Shown in pieces: positions 11,441-20,949 of a stretch of DNA of 64,000 bases. Within the stretch, counting starts at the first letter, position 1, and each line of letters starts with the position of its first letter. The notes beneath the pieces were generated by a model. It was not told the origin of the DNA. It saw nothing but the letters and a program-made list of their open reading frames with translations, and did no database searches. The DNA lies in the NCBI GenBank assembly GCA_037355855.1, contig CM074760.1, forward strand, positions 233,501-297,500. Reading direction: 5' to 3'. The position numbers and the translations under genes were made by a program. This DNA comes from Pseudo-nitzschia pungens. Taxonomy: Eukaryota > Bacillariophyta > Bacillariophyceae > Bacillariales > Bacillariaceae.

Positions 11441-12390
11441 CCGTTGTTTCGCAAGTCTTCGGATGCATGCCGCAAGGCCTGTCTATCATTATTTACTGCA
11501 GCGACGACAATGTCTCTGTCGGCCCTCAACTCTTGGGATGCATATTCCAAGGCCAATCCATTATTGTTCACTGCAGCCAAGACAATGTCTCTGTCGTTTC
11601 GCAAATCTTCGGATGCATATTCCAAGGCCCAAGCATCATTATTCACCGCAGCCAAGACAATGTCTCTGTCGTTTCGCAAATCTTCGGATGCATATTCCAA
11701 GGCCCAAGCATCATTATTCACCGCAGCCAAGACAATGTCTCTGTCGTCTTGCAAATCTTCGGATGCAAAGCGTAAGGTCATTCCATTATCATTCACTGCA
11801 GCCAGGACAATGTCTCTGTCGTCTTGCAACCTTTCGGATGCAAAGCGTAAGGTCATTCCATTATCATTCACTGCAGCCAACACAATGTCTCTGTCGTTTT
11901 TCAACTCTCTGGATGCATATTGCAAGGCCAGTCCATCATTATTCACCGCGGACAAGACAATGGCTCTGTCGGCCCTCAACTCTTCGGATGCATGTTGCAA
12001 GGCCGATTCATGAGGATATTCCAAGGCCGATTCAACATTATTCACTGCAGCCAAGACAATGTCTCTGTTGTTTCGCAAGTCTTTGGATGCATATTGCAAG
12101 GCCCATCCATTGTTATTCACTGCAGCCAAGACAATGTCTCTGTCATTTCGAAACTGTTTGGATGCATACCGCAAGCCCAATCCATCATGATTCACTACAG
12201 CCAATACAATGTCTCGGTCATTTTGCAACTCTTCGGATGCACAATACAAGATCACCGCTCCTATTTCTTCATGATTCAATGCACACAAGATGAAGTCTCT
12301 ATCGTTTAGCAACTGTTCAGATGCAGCGGACAAGAAATCTTTCCGATAGCGTTCCAATTCAATCTTTTCGGAATCGGTGGGGTTACTCAT
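11368..12390 (-). CDS. DUF4116 repeat protein 2, truncated by a deletion
   Basis: The reading frame encodes 340 residues, starting at MSNPTDSEKIELERYRKDFL, the same N-terminal module as its neighbours. About a dozen 25-residue units of the ALxYASxxLRNDRDIVLAAVNNNG type follow. Two adjacent pairs of units (11590-11830) are nearly identical at the DNA level, showing recent unit duplication. The frame enters a non-homologous tail (TRGRFAKRQKHWCLGCSE) after a unit that has lost about 35 bases, and the original C-terminus survives out of frame downstream. It may still give a shortened protein. No catalytic motif or targeting signal was seen. Confidence 0.75.
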   Translation of the reverse strand: MSNPTDSEKIELERYRKDFLSAASEQLLNDRDFILCALNHEEIGAVILYCASEELQNDRDIVLAVVNHDGLGLRYASKQFRNDRDIVLAAVNNNGWALQYASKDLRNNRDIVLAAVNNVESALEYPHESALQHASEELRADRAIVLSAVNNDGLALQYASRELKNDRDIVLAAVNDNGMTLRFASERLQDDRDIVLAAVNDNGMTLRFASEDLQDDRDIVLAAVNNDAWALEYASEDLRNDRDIVLAAVNNDAWALEYASEDLRNDRDIVLAAVNNNGLALEYASQELRADRDIVVAAVNNDRQALRHASEDLRNNGDIALYTRGRFAKRQKHWCLGCSE

Positions 12391-12722
12391 TCTTGTTGCT
12401 TTTGTTTGAAAGTGTTGATTGATACTTCTTGTTGTACTTTTTGAAATTGTTTGTATGTGTAGATTATGAGGGAAGAAACGAGGAAACACGAACGGAGGAG
12501 AAAAGAAAAATACTGCTGTACTTGCAATTCTGGTACTAGTAGTAGTACCAGGTATCTTACCGTTACAAGAAGAAAGACGAGTATCATTCAAAAAAGTGGG
12601 GGTTTGGTTTGATTGAGATCGATGTTCTCTGCGTAAGACTAAGATTACTCGTACGGTAACTTACGGTACGGCAAGTTACGACCAAGACTGAATTCTTCTT
12701 CACGAGCAGATTCACTCGTGGA
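12391..12722 (-). promoter_or_regulatory. Conserved 5' flank of DUF4116 gene 2
   Basis: The first 85 bases match the flank upstream of 7886 and 16103. The ACGACCAAGACTGAATTC block lies at about 12678-12695, followed by a TTCACTCGTGGAATG element that also recurs near 16290 and 20230. It is inferred to be promoter/5' UTR. Confidence 0.5.
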
Positions 12723-13690
12723 ATGCGTCTTTTCGATCGGTTTTAAAAAAAGAATACTGGTTCTTACTACGTACGTAATTCTTATCAGCTGTCCCCTCCA
12801 CGACTTCAATGTTGTTTCGTCAGGAGTTTAGGGCATTTTGACATTCGTCTGGTGGTAGATTTTTCTACGGTAACCTTACTGGATTCTAATACGCGTACAC
12901 GACTCCGTCATTTAGCAGAAACAAACTCTACGGTAATTAGTGCTAATTTTCTACCGTACACAAATTCATGTACCAATATCATGTAGAATTAGTAGTACTA
13001 GTAAGGTTAGTATTAGTATTAGTACTAGTACTACTACTACAAAGATTACTGGAGAGATTCTTTCTCCGGGAGTTGCCTTTTTTGATAGAATGTTCAACCG
13101 CATCCCTGCCTCGGAGTATTTTTGAAAGGTAATACCAGGTACGAGGCCAAACTCACACTTTTTGGTTCGTCACGTAAAGGCCTCTTGGTTTCCTGCACTG
13201 TCCTGCACTACGTACGGAACTACTACTCCTACTAGTATTGCACCATTCCTTCTTCCACCGCCCCAATCTCCGCCGTGATGTTAAGGTACCAGGTAAGGTC
13301 TTACGACTGGATCCCGACCGCCAGATTCCTCGGGGATGAGTATATTAAGGGTGCCATCGCGATCGCGATTGCGATTCTTGCATCATCATCAATACCGTCG
13401 ATGCGGATAGACCGACTCGCCACGGAGAGATCCGCTGACACGAAGACGCGGTAGTCGACTCGACTCGACTCAACTCGCCCAATGTTACAGACTCAGACTC
13501 GCTCATTTCTGTCGCTGACACACTTGCCGGCCGACCGATCGCTTCACCGCCGCCATTGCCGCTCAGTGCTGCCGCTGCTCTCTCTGGTGCAGCTGCTTCG
13601 GCTCACCACCACCGCTGGTTGATGTCAGATTTCACGCGGTGCGGTGCTTCTTTTTGGTGGGCTCATTCTCGTCCGCTTCGGAGGAACCAC
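12722..13690. repeat. Duplicated intergenic segment and paralogous block, copy 2
   Basis: No gene was seen. 12725-12800 resembles 16290-16375, 13080-13330 resembles 16515-16800 and 13428-13545 resembles 9401-9600 and 17026-17195. The segment is therefore a diverged copy of the spacer upstream of the next gene. It is studded with GTAC/TACG words. Confidence 0.6.
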
Positions 13691-13697
13691 TCGCTCT

Positions 13698-16103
13698 TCA
13701 TTCGAGAGAATAGTATACCAGAGCAATAATGGAGAATTTTGATGCAAACTTTTTGGCCTCCAGATTCTGGTTGAAAGCTGCAAGGATAATCTCAATATCT
13801 CCTTTCAACTCTTCGGATGCATATTTCAATACCAGTCCATTATTATTAACTGCAGCCAAGACAATGTCTCTGTCGGCCCTCAATTCGTTGGATGAATATT
13901 TCAATGTCCATCCATTATTGTTCACTGCAGACAAGACAAACTCCCTGTCGGCCCTCAATTCTTGGGATGCATATTCCAAGGCCCGTCCATCATTGTTCAC
14001 TGCAGCCAAGACAATGTCTCTGTCGGCCCTCAATTCTTGGGATGCATATTCCAAGGCCCGACCATCATTGTTCACTGCAGCCAAGACAATTTCTCTGTCG
14101 GCCCTCAATTCGTGGGATGCATATTCCAAGGCCCATCCATGAGTGTTCACTGCAGACAAGACAAACTCCCTGTCGGTTTTGAACTCTTTGGATGCATGTT
14201 TCAAGGCAAATCCACCACGCTCCTTCACTGAAGCCAAGATAATGTCTCTGTCGGCCCTCAATTCTTGGGATGCCAATGCCGAGGCAAATCCATTATTGTT
14301 CACTGCAGCCAAGACAATGTCTCTGTCGGCCCTCAATTCTTGGGATGCATATTCCAAGGCCCATCCCTGATTGTTCACTACAGCCAAGACAATGTCTCTG
14401 TCGGCCCTCAATTCGTGGGATGCATGTTGCAAGGCAAATCCATTATTGTTCACTGCAGCCAAGACAATGTCTCTGTCGGCCCTCAATTCGTGGGATGCAT
14501 GTTGCAAGGCCAATCCAACATTGTTCACTGCAGCCAAGACAATGTCTCTGTCGGCCCTCAATTCGTTGGATGAATATTTCAATGTCCATCCATTATTGTT
14601 CACTGCAGACAAGACAAACTCCCTGTCGGCCCTCAATTCTTGGGATGCATATTCCAAGGCCCGTCCACCATTGTTCACTGCAGCTAAGACAATGTCGCTG
14701 TCGGCACTCAACTCTTCGGATGCATGTTGCAAGGCCAATCCAACATTGTTCACTGCAGCCAAGACAATGTCTCTGTCGGCCCTCAATCCTTGGGATGCAT
14801 ATCGCAAGGCCCGACCATCATTGTTCACTGCAGCCAAGACAATGTCTCTGTCGGCCCTCAATTCTTGGGATGCAAAGCGTAAGGCCCATCCACATCTATT
14901 CACTGCAGACAAGATGAAGTCTCTGTCGGCCCTCAATTCTTGGGATGCATATCGCAAGGTCCCAGCAATCTTATTCGTTGCAGACAAGATAAAGTCTCTG
15001 TCGGCCCTCAATCCTTGGGATGCATATCGCAAGGTCGATCCATTATTATTCATTGCAGACAAGATGAAGTCTCTGTCGGCCCTCAATCCTTGGGATGCAT
15101 ATCGCAATGTCCCAGCAATATTATTCATTGCAGACAAGATGAAGACTCTGTCGGCCCTCAATTCTTGGGATGCATATCGCAATGTCCCAGCAATATTATT
15201 CATTGCAGACAAGATAAAGTCTCTGTCGGCCCTCAATCCTTGGGATGCATATCGCAATGTCCCAGCAATCTTATTCGTTGCAGACAAGATAAAGTCTCTG
15301 TCGGCCCTCAATCCTTGGGATGCATATCGCAATGTCCCAGCAATATTATTCATTGCAGACAGGATAAAGTCACTGTCGGCACTTAATCCTTGGGATGCAT
15401 ATCGCAAGAAGGTCCCAGCAATCTTATTCGTTGCAGACAAGATGAAGTCTCTGTCGGCCCTCAATTCTTGGGATGCATATCGCAAGGTCCCAGCAATCTT
15501 ATTCGTTGCAGACAAGATGAAGTCTCTGTCGGCCCTCAATTCTTGGGATGCATATCGCAAGGTCCCAGCAATCTTATTCGTTGCAGACAAAATAAAGTCT
15601 CTGTCGGCCCTCAATTCTTGGGATGCATATCGCAAGGTCCCAGCAATCTTATTCGTTGCAGACAAAATAAAGTCTCTGTCGGCCCTCAATCCTTGGGATG
15701 CATATCGCAATGTCCCAGCAATCTTATTCGTTGCAGACAAGATGAAGTCTCTGTCGGCCCTCAATTCTTGGGATGCAAAGCGTAAGGCCCATCCACGTCT
15801 ATTCACTGCAGACAAGATGAAGTCTCTGTCGGCCCTCAATTCTTGGGATGCATATCGCAAGGTCCCAGCAATCTTATTCACTGCAGCCAACACCACTCCT
15901 CTATCGTGTCGTACAGTGTTCCCAAAATATTTCAGAAGCTTGCTGTATCGTTGCACCGCTGCCATGGCAACTTCTCTGTCCTCCAGCAATGGAGAGTTCT
16001 GACGACGTAGATCGACCAATGCGTTTCGGATCTGGAATATCTCTTCATTTCGAATGCGTTCCAGGAACGCAATCTTTTGTGAATCGGTGGGGTCGTTACT
16101 CAT
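13698..16103 (-). CDS. DUF4116 repeat protein 3, intact, with a homogenised unit array
   Basis: This intact frame encodes 801 residues starting MSNDPTDSQKIAFLERIRNE. After the shared N-terminal module (LLEDREVAMAAV ... HDRGVVLAAVNK) come about 29 units of 25 residues. Between about 14940 and 15890 a dozen or so consecutive 75-bp units are almost identical (SATNKIAGTLRYASQELRAD), whereas units nearer the C-terminus are more varied (AAVNNNGLALQHASHELRAD). One unit near 15405 is 78 bp, adding a Phe. The C-terminal cap is ELKGDIEIILAAFNQNLEAK. The predicted fold is an alpha-helical solenoid, inferred from the periodic AAV and YAS helices. Function is unknown; a binding scaffold is plausible but unproven. 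The opposite strand is also open for 543 codons because the repeat unit lacks stops there. Confidence 0.85.
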   Translation of the reverse strand: MSNDPTDSQKIAFLERIRNEEIFQIRNALVDLRRQNSPLLEDREVAMAAVQRYSKLLKYFGNTVRHDRGVVLAAVNKIAGTLRYASQELRADRDFILSAVNRRGWALRFASQELRADRDFILSATNKIAGTLRYASQGLRADRDFILSATNKIAGTLRYASQELRADRDFILSATNKIAGTLRYASQELRADRDFILSATNKIAGTLRYASQELRADRDFILSATNKIAGTFLRYASQGLSADSDFILSAMNNIAGTLRYASQGLRADRDFILSATNKIAGTLRYASQGLRADRDFILSAMNNIAGTLRYASQELRADRVFILSAMNNIAGTLRYASQGLRADRDFILSAMNNNGSTLRYASQGLRADRDFILSATNKIAGTLRYASQELRADRDFILSAVNRCGWALRFASQELRADRDIVLAAVNNDGRALRYASQGLRADRDIVLAAVNNVGLALQHASEELSADSDIVLAAVNNGGRALEYASQELRADREFVLSAVNNNGWTLKYSSNELRADRDIVLAAVNNVGLALQHASHELRADRDIVLAAVNNNGFALQHASHELRADRDIVLAVVNNQGWALEYASQELRADRDIVLAAVNNNGFASALASQELRADRDIILASVKERGGFALKHASKEFKTDREFVLSAVNTHGWALEYASHELRADREIVLAAVNNDGRALEYASQELRADRDIVLAAVNNDGRALEYASQELRADREFVLSAVNNNGWTLKYSSNELRADRDIVLAAVNNNGLVLKYASEELKGDIEIILAAFNQNLEAKKFASKFSIIALVYYSLE
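14940..15890. repeat. Near-identical 75-bp tandem repeat inside DUF4116 gene 3
   Basis: Twelve or more head-to-tail 75-bp units differ at only a few positions, such as GTTGCAGAC versus ATTGCAGAC and AATTCT versus AATCCT. Each carries GGGATGCATATCGCAA and CTGTCGGCCCTCAAT. One unit has a 3-bp insertion at about 15407-15412. This is consistent with recent unequal crossing-over or slippage. Confidence 0.9.
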
Positions 16104-16310
16104 TCTTGTTGCTTTTGTTTGAAAGTGTTGTATTGTATACTTCTTGTACTTTTTGAAATTGTTTGTATTTGTAGATTATGAGGAAGGGAATGAGTAAGCA
16201 CAAACGGAGGACGAGAAAAGAAAGACGCGAGTAGAAGTGGTTTGGTTCGTACGGTACGACCAAGACTGAATTGTTCGTCACAACCAGGTTCACTCGCGGA
16301 ATGCGTCTTT
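16104..16310 (-). promoter_or_regulatory. Conserved 5' flank of DUF4116 gene 3
   Basis: The first 85 bases are nearly the same as upstream of 7886. The block ACGACCAAGACTGAATTG lies at 16257-16274, closer to the start than in genes 1 and 2. It is inferred to be promoter/5' UTR from conservation. Confidence 0.5.
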
Positions 16311-16359
16311 TCGATCGAAATATTAGGTCTTAAAAAAAGAAGAGTGTACGTACTGCAGA

Positions 16360-16437
16360 ATTCCTATCAGCTGTCCCCGGGTTTCAGTAGAAATTAGTAG
16401 TCGGGGGCGTAGAACCGGGGGACAGCTGATAAGAATT
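16360..16437. repeat. Inverted repeat (hairpin) with ATCAGCTGTCCCC arms
   Basis: The left arm CCTATCAGCTGTCCCCGG and the right arm CCGGGGGACAGCTGATAAG face each other across a spacer of about 30 bases. Single arms recur at 12780-12805 (TTATCAGCTGTCCCC) and, inverted, at about 24497-24525. This suggests a dispersed element with these ends. Confidence 0.6.
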
Positions 16438-16439
16438 TT

Positions 16440-16944
16440 GTAGTATCGGTACGTGCACTTCGTAATACCAATAGTACCGGTACACCTAAGGTTAAGGTCT
16501 TACCTGGTAAAAACCTTACTCGTAGAATGCTCAATCGCATCCCTGCCTCGGAGTGTAATCTTACTTTCTTCGTACGTACCGGGTACTTGTACGTACCGGG
16601 ACGTATTTTTGAAATGTACGAGGCCAACCTCACGTTTTTGGGGCGTCACGCAAAAGCCAACGCAAAGGCAACCTGCCCTTCCCTACGTAAGGTTACGATG
16701 CTATTGCACCATTCCATCCACCGCCGCAACCTCCGACGTGATGTCAAGGTACAAGGTAACCTTACGACGGCATCCCGACCGCCTGATTCCTCTGGGAAGA
16801 GCAACTTACCCTTATTACGGGTGCGATTTCGATTGTGATTTCGATTGTGGCTTCGATTGCGATTTTGATTGCGATTTTGATTGCGATTTGATTGTTGCAT
16901 CGTCATCAATCATCAATCATCAATCATCATCTCCGTCATCGTCG

Positions 16945-16977
<33 letters not shown>

Positions 16978-17330
16978 ATCATCTCCAAATACTGTCGATG
17001 CGGATAGACCGACTGTCCACGGAGAGATCCGCTGACACAAAGACGCGGTAGTCCAGTCCACTCAACTAGACTCAACTCGACTCAACCCGACTCAACTCAA
17101 CTCGCCCAATGTTACAGACTCAGACTCATATATTTAGACTCCGACTCCGACTCGCTCATTGGCTGTCGCTGATGCACTTGCCGGCCGACCGATCGCGTCA
17201 CCGCCACCATTGCCGCTCAGTGCTGCCGCTGCTCTCTCTGTTGCAGCTGCTTCGACTCGCCCCACCCAGCTTCGAGTTGCAGAGAATCCCGGTTCCGCCT
17301 GGTGGTTTTCTTGCGGTACTCCTTCCTCCC
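16440..17330. repeat. Duplicated spacer, microsatellites and paralogous block, copy 3
   Basis: 16515-16800 is the counterpart of 13080-13330. GATTGCGATTTC repeats follow at 16822-16890, then CATCAT/AATCATC tracts at 16898-16982, then the third copy of the block seen at 9401 (17026-17195). No gene is supported. Confidence 0.6.
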
Positions 17331-18130
17331 GAGCCATTTGAAGCCGCTCTCGGATCGAGGCCCTCCCCGAGTTGCTGACAGCAGCAGCAGCAGCAGCAGT
17401 GACCACATTTGGATTTTCGGGCTCTCAACCGATGCGATGCGATGCGTGTCGCAATGCCTCCCCATTGTTGCTGGTGGCAGCAGCCAGTACCACGCTTCTG
17501 TCGTTTTGCAACTCTCGAGAATTGTACCGCAATGGATTTCCATTCTTGCCGACAGCAGCCGAGACCACGTTTATGTCTTGCCTCAACAATACCGGTGCAC
17601 ACCGCGATGCCTCCCCATTGTTCCCGACAGCCGCCGAGACAATTTCTCTGTTGCCCGTCAACTCGGCAGGTGCATGTTCCACATCTCTAATGCTGCGCAA
17701 CTCCGGAGCTGCACAGAACAATCCATCCCCATTGTTTCCGACGGCGGCTATCACGAAATCTCTTTCCCCTGCATCGTCCAGTATCTGCGCAGCGTTCGTG
17801 GCGGTAGCCAAGGCGACGTGTCTGTTGCTCCGACACCGGGATGCATCGTCGAAGGTCGATCCATCAACATTGACTCCAGCCGGGATAGAGCGCATTGCAG
17901 TGCATTCCCGGTGTGTTGCTGACAGCAGCCAATGCCACGACTCGGTTGGTTCGCAACTCATCGGATGCGTGGTCGGATGCCAATCCATTATTACTCACCG
18001 CCGCCACGACGACGTCTTCGTCGTTTCGCAACGTTCGGGATGCGTGTTGCAATGCATTCCCATTGTTCCTCACTATATCCAATGCCACGTCTCTGGTACG
18101 GATGGCGCGCGCTCGATTCGATCGGAAAAT
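17330..18130 (-). pseudogene. Decayed DUF4116 gene fragment
   Basis: DUF4116 units are readable on the minus strand but scattered over different frames. One set is RNNGNALQHASRTLRNDEDV with VVAAVSNNG (about 17960-18110). Another is RSVVLAAATSNNGEALRHAS plus neighbours (17425-17760). A third is PENPNVVTAAAAAAVSNSG (17360-17410), where the Ala-Ala-Val core has grown into an Ala run encoded by a CAG/CTG repeat. At least two frame changes separate them. The first and last modules typical of the family are missing, so this is a relic. Confidence 0.7.
17381..17400. repeat. CAG trinucleotide run in a DUF4116 relic
   Basis: Six consecutive CAG triplets fall exactly on the codons for the conserved Ala-Ala of a DUF4116 unit. 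Confidence 0.7.
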
Positions 18131-18345
18131 CCATGACACCGTTTTCGGAAGCGCCGATGAGTCAATGTGCCGCACTTCATAATGAACAGAATGACTAAAA
18201 TTTATAATACGAAGCAATTATTTTTAATACCATCAATAATGGATGTATTATTTGAATGCGGTACCGGTACCGTTGCTTCTACGAAATACGATGAGAATTC
18301 CTTCGATTTGCCTGGGTGCACTGGTACCTGTAAACCCAAAAGAAA

Positions 18346-19995
18346 TTAAGCAGAAACAGTAGCACCAGAAGCCACTTTCTCTCGACATGGAAGTCTAATT
18401 CGACGATTCTCTCTCGCAACCGATATCAGGTCTCCGTCGTTTCGCAACTCTGGAGATGCGTGTTCCAAGGCCCATCCATTATTCTTCACTGCAGCCAAGA
18501 CAGTGTCTCTGTCGTCTTGCAACCTTTCGGATGCAAAGCGTAAGGTCATTCCATTATCATTCACTGCAGCCAGGACAATGTCTCTGTCGTCTTGCAACCT
18601 TTCGGATACAAAGCGTAAGGTCATTCCATTATCATTCACTGCAGCCAGGACAATGTCTCTGTTGTTTCGCAGCTTTCTGGATGCAAAGCGCAAGGCATTT
18701 CCATTATTCTTCACTGCAGCCAACACAATGTCTCTGTCGTTTTTCAACTCTTCGGATGCAAAACATAAGGTCTTTCCATTATCATTCACTGCAGCCAGGA
18801 CAATGTCTCTGTCGTTTCGCAACTCTTTGGATGCAAAGCGTAAGGTCATTCCATTATCTTTCACTACAGCCAAGACAATGTCTCTGTTGTTTCGCAACTT
18901 TCTGGATGCAAAGCGCAAGGCATTTCCATTATTTTTCACTGCAGCCAACACAATTTCTTTGTCTTTTTTCAACTCTCTTGATGCATGTTCCAATGCCAAT
19001 CTATTATCATTCACTGCAGCCAGGACAATGTCTCTGTCGTTTTGCAACTCTTTGGATGCAAATTCCAAGACCTCTCCATCATTTTTCACTGCAGCCAACA
19101 CAATGTCTCTGTCGTTTTTCAACTCTTCCAATGCAAAGGACAAGGTCTTTCCATCATTCTTCACTGCAGCCAAGACAACGTCTCTGTCCTTTCGCAAATC
19201 CATGGATGCAAAGAGCAAGGCCCGTCCATTATTATTCGCTGCAGCCAAGACAATGTCTTTGTTGTTTCGCAACTCTTTGGATGCAAAACGCAATGCATTT
19301 CCATTCTTTTTCACTGCAGCCAACACAATGTCTCTGTCGTTTCGCAATTCTTTGGATGCAAAATGCAACAATGTCCCTCCATCACGATTCATTGCAGTCA
19401 AGACAATGTCTCTGTCGTTTTGTAACTCTTCGGATGCAAAGCGCATGGTATATCCATAACTATTCACTGCAGCCAGGACAATGTCTCTGTCGTTTTGCAA
19501 CTCTTTGGATGCAAAGCGCAAGGCCCATCCGTTATTGTTCACTGCAGTGAAGACAACATCTCTGTCGTTTTGTAACCCTTTGGATGCATATTGCAAGGCC
19601 TCTCCATAGGTATTCACTGCAGTCAAGACAATCTCTTTGTCGTTTTGCAACTCTTCGGATGCAAATTGCAAGGCCCATCCACCACTATTTTCCACTGCAG
19701 CCAAGACAATGTCTCTGTCGTTTTGCAACTCTTCGGATACATACGACAAGGCCTCTCCATTATTATTCAATGCAGCAACAATCACCTCTCTGTCTTGTCG
19801 TAGAGAGTGCCCGAAGCATTTCAGGAACTCCCCATTTTTTACCACCGCAGCCATGGCGACATCTCTGTCCTCCAGCAGGGGAGAGTCAAAACGCAGACCG
19901 ATCAACGCCTTTCGGAGTTTATGCGTTTCACTTCTAGCTTCACTTCTAATGCGTTTCAAGAAGGCAATCTTTTCGGAATTGTTGGGGTTACTCAT
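18346..19995 (-). CDS. DUF4116 repeat protein 4, intact
   Basis: The frame encodes 549 residues starting MSNPNNSEKIAFLKRIRSEA; this ATG aligns with the starts of the sister genes. The N-terminal module SPLLEDRDVAMAAV is followed by roughly 19 units such as ALRFASKELQNDRDIVLAAV. The units are more diverged from one another than in gene 3, and many carry Phe in place of Tyr before Ala-Ser. The array ends in ELRNDGDLISVARENRR and an unrelated basic tail, not the ELKGDIEII cap of genes 2 and 3, so the 3' end was exchanged or eroded. Function is unknown; an alpha-solenoid scaffold is inferred. Confidence 0.85.
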   Translation of the reverse strand: MSNPNNSEKIAFLKRIRSEARSETHKLRKALIGLRFDSPLLEDRDVAMAAVVKNGEFLKCFGHSLRQDREVIVAALNNNGEALSYVSEELQNDRDIVLAAVENSGGWALQFASEELQNDKEIVLTAVNTYGEALQYASKGLQNDRDVVFTAVNNNGWALRFASKELQNDRDIVLAAVNSYGYTMRFASEELQNDRDIVLTAMNRDGGTLLHFASKELRNDRDIVLAAVKKNGNALRFASKELRNNKDIVLAAANNNGRALLFASMDLRKDRDVVLAAVKNDGKTLSFALEELKNDRDIVLAAVKNDGEVLEFASKELQNDRDIVLAAVNDNRLALEHASRELKKDKEIVLAAVKNNGNALRFASRKLRNNRDIVLAVVKDNGMTLRFASKELRNDRDIVLAAVNDNGKTLCFASEELKNDRDIVLAAVKNNGNALRFASRKLRNNRDIVLAAVNDNGMTLRFVSERLQDDRDIVLAAVNDNGMTLRFASERLQDDRDTVLAAVKNNGWALEHASPELRNDGDLISVARENRRIRLPCREKVASGATVSA

Positions 19996-20250
19996 TTTTG
20001 CTTTGGTTTGAAAGTTTATACTTTTACGTTGTAATTGTTTGTATGTGAAGATTATGACAAAACGAATTAGGAAACCCAATCGACGTAGAGAATCAAAATA
20101 CTGCTGCACTTGCAATTGTAGTACAAGCAAATCTTACAAAGACGAGTGTGTAAGTGGTTTGGTCTTATTGAGAGATTGAGATTGAGAGTCATTCTTCGAG
20201 CTGGTGTAGCTTTTTTACGACCAAGACTGAAAGTTCACTCGTGGAATTGA
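19996..20250 (-). promoter_or_regulatory. 5' flank of DUF4116 gene 4
   Basis: It shares the Lys/Gln-codon-rich leader and TTGTTTGTATGTG stretch with the other three flanks, and the block ACGACCAAGACTGAA at about 20216 followed by TTCACTCGTGGAATT. It is more diverged than the flanks of genes 1-3. Confidence 0.45.
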
Positions 20251-20690
20251 GACTGTTGTGTCGCTCGATTATTACTTTTTCTTCGTTCCTGGCCGTCCAA
20301 CAACAACAGCTAGTAAGGTTTAGTACTTGTACATTACACGCTGTTAGCGCAGGAGAGAACGGAGTCACACAAGAAATTACGCACCAGTACAGTCGGCATG
20401 ACCAAGACCAGAAACTCCTTGAACGTCAAATGAATCGGATTCCGCCCACGAATGAATGGTGACTAGGATTTCGTACGTACGGTACGTGTACGGTAGGAAG
20501 TACGATTTTTGGTAGAATTAGTCGTGGTTTGTCGAACGCTTCGTGGGTGCTTCCCCGCTCTCCGAGTACCTGGTACCTCGCATCACCACCTCCAGCACAT
20601 CCGCCCCGAATCAATCAACGAGGAATGATAAACGTGGCGCGGTGTTGATCAACCAACTAGTGCTAGCGATGGGAGGGATTGCTGGTGAGA
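20250..20690. other. Intergenic, no gene seen
   Basis: The region holds GTAC/TACG words (about 20472-20500) and no coding signal. The next DUF4116 fragment begins at about 20690. Confidence 0.4.
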
Positions 20691-20945
20691 AGCAAGACTG
20701 CATGAGTTTGCCGACCTTTAAGGTTTCGTCTGCATGTAGCAAGGCCAATCCATCATTCTTCCCTTCCGCAGCAACTACTTCTCTGTCTAATCGTACAGTG
20801 ATCCCAATGTATTTCAGGAATATGCCGCATCGTGTTACCGCAGTCTTGGCAGCGTCTCTGTCTTCCAGCATCGGAGAGGGAGGATCACAATAGAGCTCGG
20901 TCAACGCGTTTTTCATCGTCCAATGCCCTTCAACCTTTTCGGAAT
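20690..20945 (-). pseudogene. N-terminal fragment of a DUF4116 gene
   Basis: The minus strand reads DSEKVEG...MKNALTELYCDPPSPMLEDRDAAKTAV...CGIFLKYIG...RLDREVVAAEGKNDGLALLHA. This is the family's N-terminal module (compare IRNALVDLRRQNSPLLEDRD and FLKYFGNTVRHDRGVV) plus one unit. It then runs into unrelated sequence, so the gene is truncated after the first unit. Confidence 0.7.
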
Positions 20946-20949
20946 CGAC

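Noticed and set aside
14371..16002. 543-codon plus-strand open frame
   Set aside because: It is the antisense shadow of the 75-bp DUF4116 array; unit periodicity keeps it open. It has no family motif and the sense strand has full family features.
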